In this document: positions 33,541 through 45,512 of the stretch, piece by piece
Layout: the number at the start of each line of letters is the position of its first letter
Numbering within the stretch: the stretch's first letter is position 1
Source of the DNA: Achatina immaculata
Lineage: Eukaryota; Mollusca; Gastropoda; Stylommatophora; Achatinidae
Length of the DNA stretch: 64,000 nt
Direction of reading: 5' to 3'
NCBI GenBank assembly: GCA_009760885.1
Contig: CM019713.1
Location: forward strand, 27,060,927-27,124,926
Notes under the pieces: model-generated
Told to the model about the DNA's origin: nothing
Databases searched by the model: none
The model's input: the letters and a program-made list of their open reading frames with translations, nothing else
Position numbers and translations under genes: made by a program

Positions 33541-34134
33541 AACAGAGCCAAGTTGGTACATCAAATTCTTTCACGGCATGCCCCGCCTTATCTATGGAAC
33601 CTGTTTAAATTTAGCCCAAAGTGCAGCCAACGCTTGAACAACATATGTCTTCCAAAACCTAGACTTGATCTTTACAAGACAAGCTTTAGTTATTCTGCTG
33701 CTCATCTTTGGAATAACCTCCCATGCTGTATAAAAAATATATATAAATTATACTCCTTCCTACAACTACAAACTTTCCCAATATCTATTTGATGTCGACT
33801 ACATGCCTCCATGAATTATAAAACTTAAAAGTTATCTTAAACTGCTCTTACAGACACCGAATACAGTTAATTGTTTATTCTGAATAGTCCCGAAATTTTT
33901 GTTTAGTAGATAGTCATTTATTTATGTATGTAGTTACTTCTGTACTGAGAGAATGTTTAAGAGCGAAACGTAAATGTTATATTTTATTTTATGTCTCTCA
34001 GCTTCAATGTTCATTATGTTTGTTACATGAACAGCATGTTTGTAGAATGTCTGGAATAGAGTGAAAGATGTATGATAAAGGGCAGAATGTCAGACGGGCC
34101 TGCGTGCCCAATTCTTAACCCCTTTGAAATAAAG

Positions 34135-34169
<35 letters not shown>
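33541..34169 (+). mobile_element. CR1-like LINE 3' end, (CAAT)n tail, intact C-terminus
   Basis: An open stretch encodes the C-terminal end of the LINE protein (AKLVHQILSRHAPPYLWNLF, CLPKPRLDLYK, YSAAHLWNNLP) to a stop at 33790. The 3' UTR has GTCAGACGGGCCTGCGTGCC and AAATAAAGAT before (CAAT)n. Confidence 0.88.
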
Positions 34170-34284
34170 TCTCTGTCTTTCTCTCTCTGTCTTTCTCTCT
34201 GTCTTTCTCTCTCTTTTTCTCTCTCTGTCTTTCTCTTTCTGTCTTTCTCTCTCTGTCTTTCTCTCTCTTTTTCTCTCTCGCACA
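34170..34284. repeat. Pyrimidine tract between two LINE ends
   Basis: CTCTCTGTCTTTCTCT units. Confidence 0.93.
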
Positions 34285-34937
34285 ATGCTCCGCCTTACTT
34301 GTGGTCACTGTTTACGTATAACACTAAACATAGCCAGCGTTTAAAAAACTGTCTTCTTCCTAAACCCAGAATTGATATGTACAAGAAAAGCCTTGCATAC
34401 TCTGCAGTACAGCTCTGGAACACCCTCCCCTACAATTTAAAATCCATTGGTAATACTTCATCCTTTAACTCAAACCTGTTTCATTATTTACTTGCTTGTA
34501 ATTATATGCCTCCATAAAATAGCCAGCACTCTCTCAACACATGGCTCGTAAACCATCAAGTACTTCAGTGACATAGTTAGAAAAGCAACTTGTTAGATAT
34601 TGTTAGAAATTATTTTAATGTTTGTTTAAAAAAACATATGTTAGAAGATCTGTATTTACAATGTATTTTTATTTATGTATATGTCTGCGGGTGTATGTGT
34701 GCGTGAGTGCTATTTTATTAGGTTAATTACTTCTTCTCTTTACCTTGAATGTAGTAGTTAAATCTTACACTCTTTTGATATGTTTTTACTAATTTAATTT
34801 GTATTTTGTACTAAATCAAGTGTGTGGGAAGAATGAAAGATGGAGTGATGAAGGGCAGAATGTAAGACGGGCCTGCGTGCCCAATTCTTTACCCTTGAAA
34901 AATAAAGATCATTCATTCATTCATTCATTCATTCTCT
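34285..34937 (+). mobile_element. CR1-like LINE 3' end, (ATTC)n tail
   Basis: Open C-terminal coding (SQRLKNCLLPKPRIDMYKKS, YSAVQLWNTLPYNLKSIG) ends at a TAA near 34517. The 3' UTR ends GACGGGCCTGCGTGCCCAAT, AATAAAGATC and (ATTC)n. It is the same subfamily as 50848-52755 and 16842-17036. Confidence 0.9.
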
Positions 34938-35035
34938 GTCTTTCTCTTTCTCCCTCTCTCTTTCTCCCTCTCTGTCTTTCTCTTTCTCTCTCTTTTTCTC
35001 TCTCTCTCTCTCTCTTTCTCTCTGGCTCTGTGTGC
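34936..35035. repeat. Pyrimidine tract after the LINE tail
   Basis: CTCTGTCTTTCTC-type units directly after (ATTC)n. Confidence 0.93.
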
Positions 35036-35045
35036 GTTAAAACAC

Positions 35046-35126
35046 GTCTCTCATCAAACACTGAAGTTCTAATGTTCTATGGCATTCATTTCTCTCATCA
35101 AACACTGAAGTTCTAATGTTCTATGG
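35046..35126. repeat. ~40-bp direct duplication
   Basis: Two copies of TCTCTCATCAAACACTGAAG followed by TTCTAATGTTCTATGG. Confidence 0.85.
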
Positions 35127-36129
35127 ACGTCATTTCCATGCATTAGCCATCAGCGCATAGACATTCCAGATGGCGTCACCCAAGAGATTCTTTAAAATGC
35201 CAAAAATCATCTCTGGGGCAAAACGAAGATGGGCCCTAGGGCGTTATAAAAACATTAACAAACATAATCTGGGCTTTATGAGATCATGCAAATCTTCAGA
35301 CGTAGATCCATGGTTTTTTTTTTAAAATTTAAATATTTCTAGCTTGTCTTCTCTCCTTCCTCATTTATCTTTCAGCGCTGAGGGGAGATATAAAATTATT
35401 GATAGATATTTTGATCTTTTTTTATGATCTAAATTATTGATAGATATTTTGATCTTTTTTATGATCTTCAAAAAAATATGAACCCCAGAAATTTCTCTAT
35501 AATTGTTTTTATGAGTGCAGCAAGACTGCGAGTATATGTGGAAACATTGCTGTTTATGTCTTTATTTATAAGAGAAGAGGAAGAGATGATATAAAGAAGA
35601 AAGAAAAAGAAATAAATCAAAAGGGTTAAAATGTTCTTTCATTTAAAACAGAGCGTTCTTCGAAAACAATGATGTAATGAAAATGAAAACGGAAAAAAGA
35701 CGAAAGATAATATAGCAACATATGTCACTGGATTAAACAAGGAATGTATTTGTTTAGATGTGCAATTAAAATGAGATGTAGATGGGTGTCTACATCCCGT
35801 GTAAACAGTTTAAGTGTCTGTATACCAGCAGAGGTTTGCGTTTTCTTTATCTGAGGACCGTGTCTACCAGGCAGTGCTCACTCGTTCCTGGACAGCGGAA
35901 GGACATTGATCACACAGCACTTAATTACCGACAGGCAACCCGTCGGAGTAGGGTGTACGATTTGGGGGGCAAGGTTCAGGGTTCAGGGTTTAGGGTTGGT
36001 TAAGGTTGGCACGTGCTTTAAAGTCAGAGTAAGTTGGATGTCGATGATTCAGTGTCGGGTGATTAAGTGTCGCGTGATTGCGTGTTACATGATTAAGTGT
36101 CACCAGCAAGCCTAAACTGCGTTTGAAGT
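35127..36129. other. No gene; minor repeats
   Basis: A ~37-bp duplication near 35393-35470, and short GGGTT-rich and GATTAAGTGTC(G) repeats at 35960-36100. No exon was recognised. Confidence 0.45.
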
Positions 36130-36760
36130 CCATCGAGGAGCCATTTTTGTCCCAGCTGACATTTACTCCAGTCTTTGATACCCTCAGACAGGGTGACATT
36201 TACTATAATCTTTGATAATCTCAAACAACGTGATATTTAGCCCAGTCTTTGATACCCTCAGACGAGCTGCCATTTATTCCAGTCTTTGTTACCTGCAGAC
36301 AAGGTGCTATTTACTCCAGTCTTTGATACCTGCAGACAAGGTGCTGTTTACTCCAGTCTTTGATACCTGCAGACAAGGTGCTGTTTACTCCAGTCTTTGA
36401 TACCTGCAGACAAGGTGCTATTTACTCCAGTCTTTGCCATTTACTCTAGTCTTTGATGCCTGCAGACAAGGTGCTATTTACTCCAGTCTTTGCCATTTAC
36501 TCCAGTCTTTGATACCTGCAGACAAGGTGCTATTTACTCCAGTCTTTGCCATTTACTCTAGTCTTTGATGCCTGCAGACAAGGTGCTATTTACTCCAGTC
36601 TTTGCCATTTACTCCAGTCTTTGATACCTGCAGACAAGGTGCTGTTTACTCCAAGTCTTTGCCATTTACTCTAGTCTTTGATACCTGCAGACAAGGTGCC
36701 ATTTACTTCAGTCTTTGATACCTGCAGACAAGGTGCCATTTACTCCAATCTTTGAGTGGG
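36130..36760. repeat. Composite 37-bp minisatellite
   Basis: Unit CTGCAGACAAGGTGCTATTT plus ACTCCAGTCTTTGATAC. A second form adds TTTGCCATTTACTCTAG, giving a longer unit duplicated several times around 36420-36700. Confidence 0.93.
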
Positions 36761-36943
36761 GGGTGAGGGCCAAACACTCTAGTAAAATTTAAATTAAAAA
36801 AAAACCTGCTTGGAGCACGCACAGGGTAGACGTGAGTTTTATTGAAACCTGCGGCATTTATTTTATTCTGTCATCTCAGCACATGTTATCTAAAAAATCA
36901 GATACGATAGAATGGATTCAGAATCCTCATTTTCACTCGCTTG

Positions 36944-37071
<128 letters not shown>

Positions 37072-37084
37072 TGCATGGTACATG

Positions 37085-37258
37085 CCAATCAAGAGTTGGT
37101 CGTCATTGATTCCCACAACCATCTGTCCTTAACTGTTTCTACTTCTACAAGATCTGTGTTGGACCATGCCACGTGCCACTCCTTTAGTTCCTCAAATATC
37201 TTGTTTCTTTGTCTTTCTCTGTCCCTTTGTCCTTCTAGCTTTTCTACTGTTACTAATA
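37085..37258 (-). mobile_element. LINE C-terminal fragment
   Basis: Minus frame reads VEKLEGQRDRERQRNKIFEE then LKEWHVAWSNTDLVEVETVK and DRWLWESM, a LINE C-terminus similar in style to the copy at 57400-59030. Confidence 0.7.
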
Positions 37259-37261
37259 AAC

Positions 37262-37470
37262 TTCTTCTTCTAATATCTTATATCCTTCCTGTGCCGTTAA
37301 ACGTCACATAGGGCTCGCAATGTAGTTCGCCAATTTTTCCTGTCTTCGGCGAGTTTTTCAACCTCATCAAGGGATTTTATGCCTGTTAATTTGGCCTCTC
37401 TTAACAATGTCCTCTTCAGAGTTTCACGCCGTCTGCCTCTTTTTCTTTGGCCTGTTGTGTTCCACTTGAT
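37262..37470 (-). mobile_element. LINE 3' fragment (family of 54289-55121)
   Basis: Minus strand matches the end of that LINE: GRRKRGRP-like, KRTLLREAKLTGIKS, RLAEDRKNWRT, then ACGGCACAGGAAGGATATAA and ATAAGATA as tail. Confidence 0.85.
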
Positions 37471-37935
37471 AGTAAACTTACATGTACTTATTTATTCAGT
37501 TATCAAATCTTTATCAGTAATCTTGCTTGCTTGTAAGGCACATTGCTACCACAGAAAGCTTTCTTCTACTTCGAGAGAATGATTTCCTTCCTATTGCAAT
37601 CTCTCTGGTATCATCTGTCTCTTCGCTGAATTCTGTTTCTGGCCAGTTTTACATTGTCTACGTCTGGATTCAAGGACAGTCGAAACAAAATAGGTCCTCG
37701 ACTAATCAAACACATTGGCTTCACTTAATGTAAGAAAGTCCCTGACACTTTTGTTCCTGGCACACGACGTACTTTTCTGTTCGTCCCGGGCTGCCTAGAC
37801 CGAAGTGGTAACCATGATTGACAGAGACGGTTAGCGAGGAACAATGGGGGAACCGCTGCCCTCATAGGGCACGTGGGCGGGAACAAAATTGGTAAATATT
37901 ATTTGGTCTGAAAGCTCTTTATTTGTGGTGACAAG
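37471..37935. other. No recognisable feature
   Basis: Possible LINE remnants to about 37640; otherwise unique. Confidence 0.4.
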
Positions 37936-37939
37936 ATGG

Positions 37940-38190
37940 ACTTTTACATCTCTCTCTCTCTTTCTCTCTCTCTCCTTATCTGTTTATCTCCTTCCTTCTT
38001 ATCAGTGTTTCCTTTTCTCTTCCTCTTACTATTTCTCTCTGTTTCTCATACTCTCTTCGCTACTATTTCTCTCTCTCTCTCTCTCTTTCTCTCCCTCTCT
38101 CTCTATTTCTGTCTCCCTCTCTATTTTATCACAGATTTACTCTCTTTCCCTATTTTTATTACTGTTTGTACTCTCTCTCTCATTATATCA
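37940..38190. repeat. Pyrimidine-rich tract
   Basis: CTCT/CTTT units of uneven length. Confidence 0.9.
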
Positions 38191-38195
38191 TTGTT

Positions 38196-38412
<217 letters not shown>

Positions 38413-38702
38413 TGATGTAAGCAAATATTAGACATACAAACTGCAATCTTTAAAAGCATTCCACCGGTCTACTGATCGTGAGACACTAACTGGGAATCAG
38501 ATCTTACATTTTGACTCACCTTGTACCTGCCATCTAAATTGGTCCAGTTCTTCGTATCTTTCTTCTCACACTGTCTAACCTTATATTAAGTTTACATACT
38601 TTCTTCACAATATCACGTTAACGTTTCGTTTTGTATTTGACAAGTTCCACCTGGCAGGGATAGTAATGAACTGATATTTAACCACATTCGCCGATTTAGC
38701 TT
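38413..38702. other. No recognisable feature
   Basis: Unique sequence before the 44-bp satellite. Confidence 0.45.
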
Positions 38703-40030
38703 CAGTCGTGCCCCTTACAGAGTTACATACTAAGTAATAGTTTTAGCTGCTTGGCCTCTTACAGGGTTACATACTAAGTAATAGTTTTAGCTGCTTGGCC
38801 TCTTACAGGGTTACATACTAAGTTATAGTTTTAGCTGCTTGGCCCCTTACAGGGTTACATACTAAGTTATAGTTTTAGCTGCTTAGACCCTTACAGGGTT
38901 ACATACTAAGTTATAGTTTTAGCTGCTTGGCCTCTTACAGGGTTACATACTAAGTTATAGTTTTAGCTGCTTAGACCCTTACAGGGTTACATACTAAGTT
39001 ATAGTTTTAGCTGCTTGGCCTCTTACAGGGTTACATACTAAGTTATAGTTTTAGCTGCTTGGCCTCTTACAGGGTTACATACTAAGTTATAGTTTTAGCT
39101 GCTTGGCCCCTTACAGGGTTACATACTAAGTTATAGTTTTAGCTGCTTAGACCCTTACAGGGTTACATACTAAGTTATAGTTTTAGCTGCTTAGACCCTT
39201 ACAGGGTTACATACTAAGTTATAGTTTTAGCTGCTTGGCCTCTTACAGGGTTACATACTAAGTTATAGTTTTAGCTGCTTGGCCTCTTACAGGGTTACAT
39301 ACTAAGTTATAGCTTTAGCTGCTTGGCCCCTTACAGGGTTACATACTAAGTTATAGCTTTAGCTGCTTGGCCCCTTACAGGGTTACATACTAAGTAATAG
39401 TTTTAGCTGCTTAGACCCTTACAGGGTTACATACTAAGTAATAGTTTTAGCTGCTTAGACCCTTACAGGGTTACATAGTAAGTAATAGTTTTAGCTGCTT
39501 AGACCCTTACAGGGTTACATACTAAGTTATAGTTTTAGCTGCTTAGACCCTTACAGGGTTACATACTAAGTAATAGTTTTAGCTGCTTAGACCCTTACAG
39601 GGTTACATACTAAGTAATAGTTTTAGCTGCTTAGACCCTTACAGGGTTACATACTAAGTAATAGTTTTAGCTGCTTAGACCCTTACAGGGTTACATACTA
39701 AGTAATAGTTTTAGCTGCTTAGACCCTTACAGGGTTACATAGTAAGTAATAGTTTTAGCTGCTTAGACCCTTACAGGGTTACATACTAAGTAATAGGTTT
39801 AACTGCTTGGACCCTTACAGGGTTACATACTAAGTAATAGTTTTAGCTGCTTAGACCCTTACAGGGTTACATACTAAGTAATAGTTTTAGCTGCTTAGAC
39901 CCTTACAGGGTTACATACTAAGTAATAGTTTTAGCTGCTTAGACCCTTACAGGGTTACATAGTAAGTAATAGTTTTAGCTGCTTAGACCCTTACAGGGTT
40001 ACATACTAAGTAATAGGTTTAACTGCTTGG
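38703..40030. repeat. 44-bp satellite, about 30 copies
   Basis: Unit TTACAGGGTTACATACTAAG plus TAATAGTTTTAGCTGCTTAGACCC. Variants TTATAG/TAATAG and GGCCTC/GGCCCC/AGACCC are arranged in blocks. A stretch of about 250 bp carrying a rare CATAGTAAG variant and a GGTTTAACTGCTTGG variant occurs twice (near 39720-39800 and 39950-40030). Confidence 0.97.
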
Positions 40031-40390
40031 CTACACACTTGACAGGGACTGAGAACATCACATATCCTATATGTTACACACTTGACAGGGACTGAGAACA
40101 TCACATATCCTATATGTTACACACTTGACAGGGACTGAGAACATCACATATCCTATATGTTACATACTTGACAGGGACTGAGAACATCACATATCCTATA
40201 TGTTACACACTTGACAGGGACTGAGAACATCACATATCCTATATGTTACACGCTTGACAGGGACTGAGAACATCACATATCCTATATGTTACACACTTGA
40301 CAGGGACTGAGAACATCACATATCCTATATGTTACACACTTGACAGGGACTGAGAACATCACATATCCTATATGTTACACATTTGACAGG
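40031..40390. repeat. 43-bp minisatellite, 8 copies (inverted relative to 31331)
   Basis: Unit TTACACACTTGACAGGGACT plus GAGAACATCACATATCCTATATG, the reverse complement of the 31331-31612 unit. Confidence 0.96.
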
Positions 40391-40504
40391 GACGCAAGTA
40401 GACATCTCACGTACACAGCTGAAAAACTGACACGGCATGATACCAACGCCATCAATCTAGTAACATAAGATGAACATATTGGGGGCTTCGAGTGATGATG
40501 AAGT

Positions 40505-40633
40505 TGAATAATGGATGAAAAATATCAAGTTACATGTCAAACTACTGGTGGCCAGACACAAATATCAAGTTACATGACAAATTACTGGTGGCCGGACAAA
40601 AATATCAAGTTACATGTCAAACTACTAGTGTTC
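40505..40633. repeat. 40-bp minisatellite, 3 copies (inverted relative to 31094)
   Basis: Unit AATATCAAGTTACATGTCAA plus ACTACTGGTGGCCAGACACA, the reverse complement of the 31094 unit. It ends exactly at the LINE junction. Confidence 0.93.
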
Positions 40634-42130
40634 AACGTAAGGCCTTTCTCTTCACTTTCTTTAGGAACTTCATCCAAGAGATTTTGCAGGTCTTGTTGGT
40701 TCTCAGCTATCGTTAATGTGTTGTCAGTATACCGAAGATTGTTAATATTACATCCTCCAATTTGTATGCCTGGTTCTTTGATGATCGTTATTAGAGTATT
40801 CTCGCTGTACAGAGAAAAAAGATCTGGAGATAGTACACATCCTTGTCGCATCCTTTGTTTTATAGGTTGATATTTTCCAGTTCTATTTTTAACTCGAATT
40901 GCTGCTTCTTGCTGCCAGTATAGATGTTTTACAATTCTCAGGTCTTTGTCGTCTGTATTGATGTCTTCAAGCATTTTAATAATTTCATTATGTTTCACCT
41001 TGTCGAATGCCTTGGTGTAATCAATGAAGCATAAGTAGAGATCTTTCTGTACTTCTAAAGCGCTTTCTATTAGTGTTTGTAAAGCATAAATGGAATTGTG
41101 TGTTCCCTTTCCTTCAACAAATCCAAACTGTTCATCGGCTATTTCCATTTTTATCTTTTTCCTTGTTCTTCTCATAATGGTTATCAGAAGTAGCTTCGTT
41201 AAGTGACATGAGATGCTGATAGTCCGGTGGTCAACACATTCCTTTGCACCTGGTTTCTTTGGCAGTGCTATAAACGTGGATTTAATCAGGTCACTGGGAA
41301 TATAATCACTGTTGTAAATGTCATTCAGTAACTTGGTTATTATTTTTATTCCTATCTCCTCTAGAGCCTCTATTTCTTTTATTGTTACATTATCAGGCCC
41401 AGTCGATTTTCATTTCTTCATGTGTTTGATGGCATCTATGATTTCCTCATCAAGTATTGGTAGTCCATCACAGTTTTCAGTATCTGGTGTTAATTCTGGT
41501 CTTTCTCCTCCATATAGCTCACCGATGTACTCTGTCCACAATGTCTTCTTTTCCCATTAACATTTTACCTTCTTTTGATGTCAGGCATCCTGTGGTATAT
41601 TTTGTCTTCCTGCCTTTGAGTTCACTAATTCGTGTGTGCAAGTTTTTGCCGTCTTTATTATGAGAGTCCTCTATCTGTCTGCACTGTTCATTTAACCACA
41701 CTTCCTTTGCTTCCTGCATTTGCGTTTTATTTCTTTATTTATCTTGTTACATTTTTCTTGGTTATTTTTCTCCTCCTCCTCTTGTCCATCAGTCCTAAGA
41801 TGTCGTCTGTCATCCATTTATTTTTAGGGGCTTCTTTTTTCGGTGGTATTATCTCCTTAACAATTTGGTAGATAGAATCTCTTAACATTGCCCATTGTTC
41901 ATCTATACTATATATCTTTGATATTGCATTGTATCTATTTGTTATAATAACTTTGTATTGTTCTCGCAGTTCTTGGTCATTTTTAAAGAGTTCTGTATTC
42001 AGTTTGATGTTTCTCACTTTTCTTCATGGTTTATTTAGCTTTATTCTAATTTTTCCACAGAGAGTGTCATGGTCACTATTGCAGTCGGCTCCTGGCATGG
42101 AGTAGTGGCATGTAGTGGAGACATATGTGT
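40634..42130 (-). mobile_element. RTE-like LINE: endonuclease end, linker and most of RT; 3' end lost
   Basis: Minus strand. Near 42100 a piece of the AP-type endonuclease with GADCNSDHDTLCGKIRIKLN, where SDH is the conserved motif, then the linker (RNIKLNTELFKNDQELREQY). The RT region is open from about 41175 down: [58 protein letters not shown], and the palm as RYTDNTLTIA, which has lost both normal YADD features. It breaks off after EEKGLTLNT and joins the 40-bp array. Frameshifts lie in the linker. No intact active site. Confidence 0.92.
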
Positions 42131-42144
42131 CTCTCTCATTCTCA

Positions 42145-42400
42145 GTATGACATATACAGATATCTGTAAACATACACACCCCACAACAGCTTTCTGTAAA
42201 CATATAGACCTCACAACAGCTTTCTGTAAACATATAGACCTCACAACAGCTTTCTGTAAACATACACACCCCACAACAGCTTTCTGTAAACATACACACC
42301 CCACAACAGCTTTCTGTAAACATACACACCCCACAACAGCTTTCTGTAAACATACACACCCCACAACAGCTTTCTGTAAACATATAGACCGCACAACAGG
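42145..42400. repeat. 30-bp minisatellite, 8 copies
   Basis: Unit CACAACAGCTTTCTGTAAAC plus ATACACACCC or ATATAGACCT. It directly borders the endonuclease end of the LINE. Confidence 0.95.
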
Positions 42401-42835
42401 TGACTAAATCTAGACTTACTCAACAACCAAAGCTTCTGTACGTCTTCCAACTAAGGCTCAGTTACTCCCACAATTTCCCTACAGGACACCATAGCATGCC
42501 CTAAACTGAGCTGAAAAAGGAGGGGGAAGAGAGAAATCATCCCAATATCCCGAGTATAGAGACAAACTCAGGGGCGTTAACTTTACACGAGTTCTTGCAG
42601 GGTTGCATACCCTGACACACGTAATCTGTTACAAATGTGATCACCATTTTGACATGCGCTATTCTCGGCTTTGCTACTTAGCGACGGTGGCGCTAAATGC
42701 GTGCTGACGTCACTGATTTAAGTGTACAGAGTTGGTGCTACTGTAGTTTTCTATCCATTCTTTCGAAAACTTTATTCATGTTGTCTGACTGTCATTTGAT
42801 TCAACCTTGTTTATTGGTTGATAAATAAGTAAAGC

Positions 42836-42886
<51 letters not shown>

Positions 42887-44677
42887 TGAAGGAAGGGTGA
42901 GAAAGGTAAGGGGAAGGGTAATAGAAATGAGAAGAAGAAGAATAAAACATAGTATGAGAAATGAAGAATGAGCTGCAGGTAGAGTAAAACAAAGAAATAT
43001 AGCAGCAATGAAATTTAATTTTCTAATTAAGGGCAAAAAAAAAAAGGCTGTCACACAGGGAGTAGTTTAGTCGTTGATAAACTGTCATTCCACCCCAAGT
43101 TTGTGGCTTAAGATCCACCAATCAGTGGATAATAGCAAAGAGGGAACTTGATCATCTAAAGTCGCGGAAGTTTGATTCTGCAAATGGAGAACATGTTCTT
43201 GTATAGAGAGGAGACATATCGGATTACGCTATTCTCCTCCCATACTCACACATATTGTCAGTAGATGAAGAGAAGAAAGATATTTTGCCTGAAGATCAGT
43301 CGTGTGGGTATGAATGAGTGTCTCCCGTATCCACAGCGATGTACAATCCAGTACCTATTTTAAAGAAACGCTCGGATAGACAGATAAAAGTCTCTTTTTT
43401 CTCGTAAGTTTTCTCCTTTGTCTCCTCCGCAAATGCCCCTGCTAAAACTCCAGCCTATATTGGCCCAGTTATAGTGAAATGGTTATCAATACTTGTCAGG
43501 CATGAGCTAATTAGATTCTCCTGCCTTCCCGGAGCCATATGGTTGACACAAGACTTAAGTAAAACAAATGTCGATCTATCGCTATCAAAGAAACACAACA
43601 TTTACAAATTTTATGTGGGCAACGCGCGTTCGAAAAACGATCAGAAAGTTCTGAATCAACGTTTTTTTGTGATAATCACGTATTCTTTCCTCGATCAGAG
43701 GTTTACATTACAGTTATTAGACGCATAAAACCGTCTTTAATTATTCTATTTATTCATACGAAGAAACACGCATTTATGTAGTTCGAGAGATACGCGCCGA
43801 TTAATTATGCATGCAGCGTTTTAAAGAATGGGATTACTTTTGCCATTGACTTTGTTTTCTCGACAAATAGATCTGTTGATGACGTACGGTATTCTGTAAG
43901 TCATAGAATAAGATTTTGTTAATATCAGCAAACGTAGGAGTAGCCGTGCTGATGATGAAACTAGTTGTAATGCGTAGGCTTTGGTCCGGAGACCCAGTTC
44001 ACCTGCACTTCATCTGGCTCATTTGTAAAAAAAAACTGGCACGCAATTGGAAAAAAGTTGATGGCGAAATGTGAGAATTACTAAAAAATATGAGCAGTTC
44101 ATGATTCATCTACTCATCTTCCTCAAGAGAGATCCCCGTTCTCATTACAGCCTTGCCTGTTTTTTTTAAATCCCTCAACAAACGACATGACTGCACTGAA
44201 TTTACTGAAGTAATCCCAAGATCGAACTCAAAGCCATTTCATTTGCCACCAGAAGTTGAAATTTTAACTACGCGTTTAAGAGTTACAACATGACAGCATC
44301 TGACGGGATCGTTTGTGTCTCTCTAGCTTCTCTTACTCCATTCGTTTTTCTTTTCATTTGCTTGGGTTTCTATTCTCACTTAGTACATTCTAGTCTTTTC
44401 TTCCCACACTCCTCAGTCACTGCCTAACTTTCAATCATGTTTCCTATTCAGTTGCACTTTCAGATATTGTACTATCTTGTCCTACCAGGAAGTGCATTTT
44501 TCTCTTCTCCCTATTTCCATCTCCATTTTTGGATCACTTGGCCATTGTCTATGTTGTCTGTGTCATATGGAGAATAAGATATTGTATAATTGATCTGTTT
44601 GTTCCGCCGGCCTGGCCTTTATGTGGTTATTTCTAATTTTTTATTTTTCAGACAGTTGTTTTGTTTCCTATTAACGC
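42401..44677. other. About 2.3 kb of mostly unique sequence
   Basis: Contains (GA)n at 42838-42884. A plus frame at 43474-43728 (84 codons) is non-repetitive but shows no domain, signal or splice context. No exon can be supported. Confidence 0.45.
42838..42884. repeat. (GA)n microsatellite
   Basis: About 23 GA units. Confidence 0.96.
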
Positions 44678-45512
44678 CCTAACTATCCACATTACTTGCT
44701 TCACGTCTTAACTTGACTTTGTCTATCCACATTACTTGCTTCACGTCTTAACTTGACTTTGTCTATCCACATTACTTGCTTCACGTCTTAACTTGACTTT
44801 GTCTATCCACATTACTTGCTTCACGTCTTAACTTGACTTTGTCTATCCACATTACTTGCTTCACGTCTTAACTTGACTTTGTCTATCCACATTACTGGCT
44901 TCACGTCTTAACTTGACTTTGTCTATCCACATTACTTGCTTCACGTCTTAACTTGACTTTGTCTATCCACATTACTGGCTTCACGTCTTAACTTGACTTT
45001 GTCTATCCACATTACTGGCTTCACGTCTTAACTTGACTTTGTCTATCCACATTACTGGCTTCACGTCTTAACTTGACTTTGTCTATCCACATTACTGGCT
45101 TCACGTCTTAACTTGACTTTGTCTATCCACATTACTGGCTTCACGTCTTAACTTGACTTTGTCTATCCACATTACTGGCTTCACGTCTTAACTTGACTTT
45201 GTCTATCCACATTACTGGCTTCACGTCTTAACTTGACTTTGTCTATCCACATTACTGGCTTCACGTCTTAACTTGACTTTGTCTATCCACATTACTTGCT
45301 TCACGTCCTAACTTGACTTTGTCTATCCACATTACTTGCTTCACGTCTTAACTTGACTTTGTCTATCCACATTACTGGCTTCACGTCTTAACTTGACTTT
45401 GTCTATCCACATTACTGGCTTCACGTCTTAACTTGACTTTGTCTATCCACATTACTGGCTTCACGTCCTAACTTGACTTTGTCTATCCACATTACTTGCT
45501 TCACATTCCAAC
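44678..45512. repeat. 40-bp satellite, about 20 nearly identical copies
   Basis: Unit TCACGTCTTAACTTGACTTT plus GTCTATCCACATTACTGGCT. The only common differences are TTGCT/TGGCT and CTTA/CCTA. Confidence 0.98.

Noticed and set aside
32878..33792. 304-codon plus-strand frame, Ser/Leu/Phe-rich, looking like a membrane protein
   Set aside because: It is translation of a pyrimidine tract joined to the end of a CR1-like LINE frame.
42069..42407. Cys/His-rich repeated frames (KHTHPTTAFC; FTESCCGVCM)
   Set aside because: All are translations of the 30-bp satellite on both strands.
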